From contig JXTB01000067.1 of assembly GCA_002914805.1 (NCBI GenBank), positions 679,293 through 743,292 on the forward strand: 64,000 nucleotides of DNA, given 5' to 3'. This stretch comes from Parasponia andersonii (taxonomy: Eukaryota > Streptophyta > Magnoliopsida > Rosales > Cannabaceae). The translations under genes and the position numbers were made by a program. Shown here in pieces: positions 57,498-64,000 of this stretch. The first letter of the stretch is position 1; every line of letters starts with the position of its first letter. The notes beneath the pieces are model-generated. The model did not search any database, had not been told where the DNA came from, and saw only the letters and a program-made list of their open reading frames with translations.

Positions 57498-58274
57498 CTA
57501 ATAAAATTTCACGTTCTTTCTAGTGAACTGAGTTAATGGAGAAGCCAACTTAGAAAATCCTTCCACGAATCTTCTATAGTAACCAGCCAATCCTAAGAAA
57601 CTACGAATCTCTGAAATATTTGTAGGTCTTGACCAATTACTTATAGCTTCAACCTGCGTTGGATCCATAGAAATACCATTTCCAGACACTACATGACCAA
57701 GGAAGATAACTTTCTCCATCCAGAACTCACACTTCTTAAACTTTACATACAACTGCTTTTCTTTTAGGATCCTCAAAACTGTTCTCAAATGCTCCATGTG
57801 CTCCTCCCTTGAGCGTGAGTAAATCAAAATATCATCAATGAACACTATAACAAAACTATCTAAGAAATCCTTAAATACTCTGTTCATCATATCCATAAAA
57901 GCAACTGGAGTATTAGTTAAACCGAAGGACATCACTAAAAACTCATAATGTCTATATCTCGTCCTAAAAGCTGTCTTAGGAATATCTTCTTCCTTAATCT
58001 TCAGTTGATGGTATCTTGATCTTAAATCAATCTTGGAAAATACTGAAGCACCTTGTAACTGATCAAACAATTCATTAATTCTAGGGAAAGGATTTTTATT
58101 CTTGATTGTAACCTTATTTAACTCTCTATAATCAATACAAAGCCTCATAGTTCCATCTTTCTTCTTTACAAATAGCACTGGAGCACCCCATGGTGAAAAA
58201 CTTGGACGTATGAAACCCTTGTCCAAAAGCTCCTGTAATTGTACCTTTAATTCTTTCAACTCTGCTGGAGCCAT
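57498..58274 (-). pseudogene. Gypsy reverse transcriptase region
   Basis: A long open stretch with [69 protein letters not shown] (the FIDD box) and [20 protein letters not shown]. It is the best preserved part of the element. Confidence 0.93.
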
Positions 58275-59259
58275 TCTATATGGTGCTTTAGAAATAGGAG
58301 CAGTGCCAGGTAATAAGTCAAAAGCAAACTCTATCTCTCTATCAGGTGGTAATCCTGGTAGATCTTATGGGAATACTTCTAGAAATTCATCAACTACTAG
58401 TACTTCCTGTGGCTTTATCCTAAGTTCTTCTCTAGTATCCATTACATTCGCCAAATAACTAGTACATCCTTTCTCAAGTAACTTCCTCGCTTTTATCATT
58501 GAAATAATTGGTACCATTTTCTTCCTAGAAGACCCAAGGAAAGTAAACTCTTCTTCACCAGGTGGCTGAAATACCACTCTCTTACCATTACAATCAATGC
58601 TGGCATGATACTTAGATAGCCAATCCATACCCAAAATCACCTCAAAATCCTGCATATCCAACACTATTAAGTCTACCCACAACTCTCTACTGTCCATCTG
58701 TATTGGACATGCTCTCAAAATTTGACCAGAATATAGCACTTCCCCAGATGGAATAGTTACACAGTATCTTAAATTCAAAGTTTCAGGTGATCTGCCTAAT
58801 TTTCTCACATATGCTGATGATGCAAATGAATGTGTAGCTCCTGAATCTATTAATATATTTGCAAAAATATCAAAGATAGATATCTCACCTGCTACAACTA
58901 ATGGATCAGCCTCAGCATCTGTCGCAGTCATGGTAAATACACGAGCTGGAACTTTCTTTTGTTCACTAGAGGTGGAGGGACAGTCTCTAGAATAATGTCC
59001 TGTCTTACCACAGGTATAACACGCTCTACTACCAAAAAGGCATTCACCTTTATGAGGCTTCCCACATTTGGGACATGTAACTTTCTGATTTGGAGTAGAT
59101 TGCATTTGTTGACCTGTTGCTGGGCGCTTTGAAGGATCTTGTCTTTGTCCCTGACCTTGTGGGAACTTCCTTTTACCTCCATTAAATCCTGGTTGAGTAC
59201 CTTTTCCGAAATTTGCATTTCTCCTTGCCATATTTATATTTCTTTTAATTTCTAGTGCC
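58213..59259 (-). repeat. Internal repeat of the gypsy element, copy B (late gag to early RT)
   Basis: This 1047-base segment is collinear with 59291-60337 and differs from it by about 6 percent by eye. It carries a zinc knuckle (CPKCGKPHKGECLFG), a protease with DSGATHSFASSAYV and VILGMDWLSKYHASIDC, and the first RT block. Confidence 0.88.
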
Positions 59260-59290
59260 ATATTTTTAGTTTTTGCAAAAAGGTGGGCCA
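59260..59290 (-). repeat. LTR-like 31-base linker between the two internal repeat copies
   Basis: ATATTTTTAGTTTTTGCAAA followed by AAGGTGGGCCA closely matches LTR sequence at 55416-55446 and 61311-61340. It lies exactly between the two 1047-base copies. Confidence 0.75.
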
Positions 59291-60337
59291 AAACCCTTGT
59301 CCAAAAGCTCTTATAATTGTACCTTTAATTCCTTCAACTCTGCTGGAGCCATTCTATATGGTGCTTTAGAAATAGGAACAGTGCCAGGTAGCAAGTCAAT
59401 AGCAAACTCTATCTCTTTATCAGGTGGTAATCCCAGTAAATCTTCTGGGAATACCTCTAGAAATTCATTAACTACTGGTACTTCCTATGGTTTCGTCCTA
59501 AGTTCTTCTCTAGTATCCATTACATTTGCCAGATAACCAGTGCATCCTTTCTCAAGTAACTTCCTCGCTTTTATCATTGAAAAAATTGGTACCATTTTCT
59601 TCCTAGAAGACCCAAGAAAAGTAAACTCTTCTTCACTAAGTGGCTGAAATACCATTCTCTTACCATTACAATCAATGCTAACATGATACTTAGATAGCCA
59701 ATCCATATCCAAAATCACCTCAAAATCCTGCATATCTAACATTATTAAGTCTATCCACAACTCTCTACCTTCTATCTGTATTGGACACGCTCTCAAAACT
59801 TGACCAGAATCCAGCACTTCCCTAGAGGGAATAGTAACACAATATCTTAAATTCAAAGTTTCAGGTGATTTGCCCAATTTTATCACATATGCTGGTGATG
59901 CAAATGAATGTGTAGCTCATGAATCTATTAATGTATTTGCGAAAATATTAAAGATAGAGATCTCACCTGCTACAACTGATGGATCAGCCTCAGCATCTAT
60001 CGCAGTCATGGTAAATACACGAGTTGGAACTTCCTTTTGTTCACCAGAGGTGGAGGGACAGTCTCTAGAATAATGTCCTGTCTTGCCACAGGTATAATAT
60101 ACTCTACTACCAAAAAGGCATTCAACTTTATGAGGCTTTCTACATTTGGGACATGTAACTTTCTGAGTCAGAGTAGATTGCATTTTTTGACTTATTGCTG
60201 GGCGCTTTGAAGGATCTTATCTTTGTCCCTGACCCTGTGGAAATTTCCTTTTGCTGCCATCAAACCCTGATTGAGTACCTTTTCCAAAATTTGCATTTCT
60301 CCTTGCCATATTTATATTTCTTCTAATTTCTAGTGCC
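59291..60337 (-). repeat. Internal repeat of the gypsy element, copy A (late gag to early RT)
   Basis: Collinear with 58213-59259 and of the same length. It contains the knuckle, the protease region and the first RT block. Confidence 0.88.
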
Positions 60338-60972
60338 TTTACCACCTTCAGTTCAGCTTCAAGGGCTTTTTCTGCAACTTCTATGTAGGGTACACCTTTT
60401 CCAGTAGACATCTTAATATCCCTATATATTTCTGCATTGAGCCCCTGTAGAAACTGATTTACTTTCAACTCATTGGTACTCACCATATGAGGAGCAAAGT
60501 GGGATAGTTCATCAATTTTCTTTATATAATCACAGACATACATGCCACCTTGCCTCAAATTAGTAAACTCAACCGCCTTTGCAAGTCGATGAGCTCCACT
60601 AAAGTACTTCCTGTAAAAGATTTTCTTGAATCTCTCCTAAGTTAAACTGTTAACATCAGTGATTGACTTTATGGAATCCCACCAATGCCTGGCATCCATT
60701 TGGAACATATAAATAGCACAAGAAACTTTCTCTTCGTCAGGGATTCTTATATAATCAAAGATGCCCTCCAAACTCCAAATCCACTCCTCAGCTAATAATG
60801 GATCGGTTTCACCTTTAAAAACTGGAGGTTTATTCTTCCTAAACCTTTCAAAAGCCGGTTCATGATTTTCTTGTCTAGCCATAACTTGTACTGGTAATTG
60901 TTCGTCTCTCCTTTGATCTCGTTCTATAAGCCTCCCTATTTGTTGAGCTTGTCTCTCTACTAATTCAGCCAA
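60217..60972 (-). pseudogene. Gypsy gag region
   Basis: MAELVERQAQQIGRLIERDQ, FRKNKPPVFKGETDPLLAEE, WIWSLEGIFDYIRIPDEEK, YIKKIDELSHFAPHMVSTNE and KVNQFLQGLNAEIYRDIK match the retrotransposon gag domain and the plus-strand copy at 27362-28430. Confidence 0.88.
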
Positions 60973-61227
60973 TCGATGAATAGTAGTATCTTTGTCATTG
61001 TCTTAATCACCCCTCGGGTAGCTAGTCTGACCTCTATCCTTTGGCATAATTTCCTGTACAATGGCCCTTACTTACAAACAAACAAAATAGCCAATAATAA
61101 TGTGTGCATCAAATTTATATAATAAAATAAAGTACAGATATGTAATTAATTAGACTTACTTGTTGACTGAGCTTTCTGTCACATGATCATACATATGTAG
61201 GTAGTCTTCAGAAACATCTACACCACT

Positions 61228-61239
61228 GCTCTGATACCA
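61228..61239 (-). other. Primer-binding site of the minus-strand gypsy element
   Basis: The minus strand reads TGGTATCAGAGC, a perfect initiator-Met tRNA match, four bases from the LTR edge. Confidence 0.93.
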
Positions 61240-61243
61240 ATAC

Positions 61244-64000
61244 TGTTACGCCCCTACTTAATTATATGATTATGTAGATCAAACTAGGAAGCATTACTCT
61301 TTTATAAACCAGAATTTTAGTTTTTGCAAAAAGTGGGCCAAATTTAAACTTTTTGAGCTCTAAAACAAAAGAAACTACGTGACATTACTTTTTGAAAATG
61401 TCTTTACAAAATATACAACTAAAAACTCCTTATCAGTTAATCTTGCCATCAGCAATAATATTTACAACACACTAGAATAACAAAATACAAATAAAACACC
61501 GCCCACAAGTCAAGCTCGTCTACATTGGTATGATCATATCGACAAGAAAGCGTGCTAGCCAACCAGCAATTCTATACATCAAAAACGTCCTCACCTGCAT
61601 CACATGAACTAAATGAGTTAATGCTCAGTAAGTAAAGATCATGCATGCTCGTGAACATGTTTCATGCGTAAACTTTATTGAAATTCTCATTGTACTCTTT
61701 CTTTCATAACTTTTCATTTTGATGCACTTTTCTTAGAAAACATTTCTTTATAGGGCCCTTGAGTACATTACAAAGTCGCGGAAGTCGGTAGGCCGTGCCC
61801 ACCTGTGCGGGAAGGAAACACATGGCCAATGTGAACCATACCTACCCAACGCAGACCGACTAAGTAATGCACCTGATAAATCTCATAGTACAATGCTCAG
61901 TCCAAGAAATCGGTAAGCCGTGCCCACCTATGCGGGAAGGATGTCTGTGCAAACCATACTTACCTAATGCAGACAGACTAAACACTATACTTAAAACATA
62001 TCTCGTAAAATTAGTACAATTGTACTACTTTAAATCCAATGTGTGGAAAACTTCACTTCTTTGAAAATCATGCTTAAATGATCATGCCATACTTATGTTT
62101 CCGTAAACTTTACAACAACAATATAAATAACATATAATTGAAATAATACACATAAGCATGTAAAAAAAAATCTTGTATCTACTATTATTCTTGTGATACA
62201 GTTAAAATAAATCTTCACTTACCTTGTGTCCGGTAGAAAAGATAGTGGAAAGGGTCAGTATCCTCTGTGGCAAGGTGTGTGGAAGACCTGATGTCAATTT
62301 TATTACTAACATTATTACTATAATGTAAAATACTTAAAGAAAATAAGTACAAGACTGAATCACAACTTTTACAAAAGAAGGAACCCTAATCACAAAATGA
62401 ACCAAAATGTCATCTACTTTCATAAAAACTAGTCCATTAGCTTCTAAATGGTACCATTTGAAAAAAAAAGGTTCTAAAAATATTTGGACAGTACCTCCCC
62501 TATTTTGAGGACATTCCCACATGATTAAAATCATGGTTTAAAACCTGTAATAACAATCAACAAGTCAATTCCCACATATATAACTCAAAGAGGATCATTT
62601 AGAGCAACCTAGGTATACTTAAATTCCTTTCGCTTTAAACAAAGTTTAAAACCATTTTTACACTTTTCTATTGTCACAAACAGCAACGAAACGAATATAT
62701 TTACATCATGGGATCAACAAAATATACATTTCAATTTTACAAAATCAGATTGCAAGTATGGGGAGCTTATTCTAACAATGGAACACTTGAAAACACTTGA
62801 ATCCACAAGTAGCAAACTTTGGGGCTTTAAGACTAACTTTAATCTTCCACTTAAATTCTGTGTTCCCAGACATATATAAAGTTTTCTTAGACCTTAATTC
62901 ATCAAATAAAAGCTTTAATAAAAGAGCTAAAGCAATGGAAATAAATTACCAATTCTAAATTCCACAAAAAAACTCACATTGACTAGTTTGAACTTTTGTT
63001 GAAGCTCTTGCCTTCTACTTCCACAAAACTGATTTCTCAGGCCTTGAAATTGATCTTAGGACTCAAGAGGACCTAGAGGAAATATTACTTAAATAGTATC
63101 AAGTGAAGAATTGAACTAACAATACAAAACCTAGGAAGAAGAACTAGTAGAATTACCTTAATTAGTTTGAATCTGTCTTGCTTTCTTGAGCTCCAAATTG
63201 AGTTCTACCACTTAGAAACTCTTACATATGGAGAAAGGAAGTTAAGAGAAGTATAGAAAATGGCTGGAGTGGTTCAAGTCATGGCTGGAGAGGAAGAGGA
63301 AAGAAATGACCAGATTTTGTCAAAAATCAATACTTAAAGGCTAAGAATGACATAACTTAAATTCTAAGGGGTATTTTAGGTATTTTGCTCATTACCTTCT
63401 ATGTGTCAAGCTCTAAAACATCCTTAGCATACTCTCCATATTGCTATTCAATCCTATACACCCAAGTGTAGACCAAAATGGTGAAACCTAGCTTAGAAAG
63501 TGAAATCTAGTCATACTTTGACTTATGATCCTATATGGCCAATCTTATTTTGATTTGGTAGCACCTAGCCCCATAACCAATCATTAAACATAAAAACAAA
63601 GTCCATTAGACTCTAATTGATAATGCAAATATAGTATAATTGCCCAATTGATAGAATGCACAAAGATGACATTACGCGATTAAGCTGAATCTAAGTTAGC
63701 TTAGTGTAATTAAACACAGTTCAGTATAGTGACTACCATCTCGTGTTTAGCTGGAATGAATATTTTTGAAAATGCTAGAAATGAGTCCTAAAATTAAATT
63801 AAAGCTATCTGATGTGCTAAATACACAATGAATTTGGTTCTGAAAAGCGTGAAAGATGTATTTTACCGAAAAAACAACTATTTGACTAAGTTATCAATAG
63901 ACATAGTTTTTAATGCATATGCATATAGTATTATTATTCATGAATGTATTCTTTGTTCTTTTCACACACCAAGCTCTCTCTCTGAGGGTACTGTGCCTTT
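61244..64000 (-). repeat. 5' LTR of the minus-strand gypsy element (partial, continues past the window)
   Basis: Starts TGTTACGCCCC on the plus strand. Its outer part (from about 62400) matches the reverse complement of 24405-26150, and its first 200 bases match 55347-55555. A direct repeat built on GCCGTGCCCACCT..GCGGGAAGGA occurs at about 61776-61863 and 61900-61985. This mid-LTR block has no counterpart in the plus-strand relative. Confidence 0.85.

Larger units (their letters stand above)
55347..64000 (-). mobile_element. Ty3/gypsy LTR retrotransposon, minus strand, running off the window
   Basis: From right to left: a long 5' LTR starting at 61244 and leaving the window, a perfect primer-binding site (61228-61239), gag, protease, RT, RNase H, integrase, the C-terminal end of pol, and a short part of the 3' LTR (55347 to about 55555). 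It is the same family as 24210-30243. A 1047-base segment from late gag to early RT occurs twice. The polyprotein is broken in several places, so the element is a fossil, though more complete than its plus-strand relative. Long LTRs and the pol end suggest a Tekay/Del-type chromovirus, but no clear chromodomain is readable. Confidence 0.9.

Noticed and set aside
1-64000. CRISPR arrays, bacterial operons, ribosomal RNA or tRNA genes
   Set aside because: The spaced repeats at 273-375 and the 42-bp arrays are contiguous or degenerate repeats in plant DNA without the repeat-spacer pattern. I saw no rRNA signature and no cloverleaf that I could support by eye.

Overview
The window looks like a transposon-rich stretch of a eudicot nuclear genome. 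This is inferred from plant-type split genes (a DHHC S-acyltransferase and a phylloplanin/Ole e 1-like gene), plant Copia and Ty3/gypsy families with initiator-Met tRNA primer sites, low GC, and draft-assembly gaps (one N at 9342, 213 Ns at 42628-42840). The species cannot be named from the sequence.

Layout. 1-8037: AT-rich DNA with a small GGTCGC repeat cluster, two long LTRs of one gypsy-like family in opposite orientations (716-3071 and 5730-8037), and a Copia solo LTR (3895-5561) that seems to sit inside an older inverted-repeat element. 8363-16002: a large LTR element with no recognisable coding domains. Its left edge is duplicated across a single N, which probably reflects an assembly error. 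16200-16834: a phylloplanin-like secreted-protein gene with a frame break. 18069-23201: a complete-length but decayed Copia element. 24210-30243: a shortened gypsy element on the plus strand. 31499-41157: the one clearly intact host gene, a five-exon palmitoyltransferase. Its fourth intron carries a Copia element (35574-40324) with a perfect 5-bp target duplication. 43700-48377: an unclassified element with inverted repeats of about 0.65 kb around a higher-order array of 42-bp units. 48740-55346: a shortened Copia remnant plus a very AT-rich stretch. 55347-64000: a second gypsy copy of the 24210 family, on the minus strand and running out of the window.

Functionally only the palmitoyltransferase and perhaps the phylloplanin-like gene are host genes. 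Everything else is mobile-element history. The least expected structure is the 43.7-48.4 kb element. Its 42-bp units translate, in only one of six frames, into a 14-residue (two-heptad) repeat, and the same frame and closing motif recur in separated arrays. I did not find a convincing new multi-gene system. All similarity percentages are estimates by eye.
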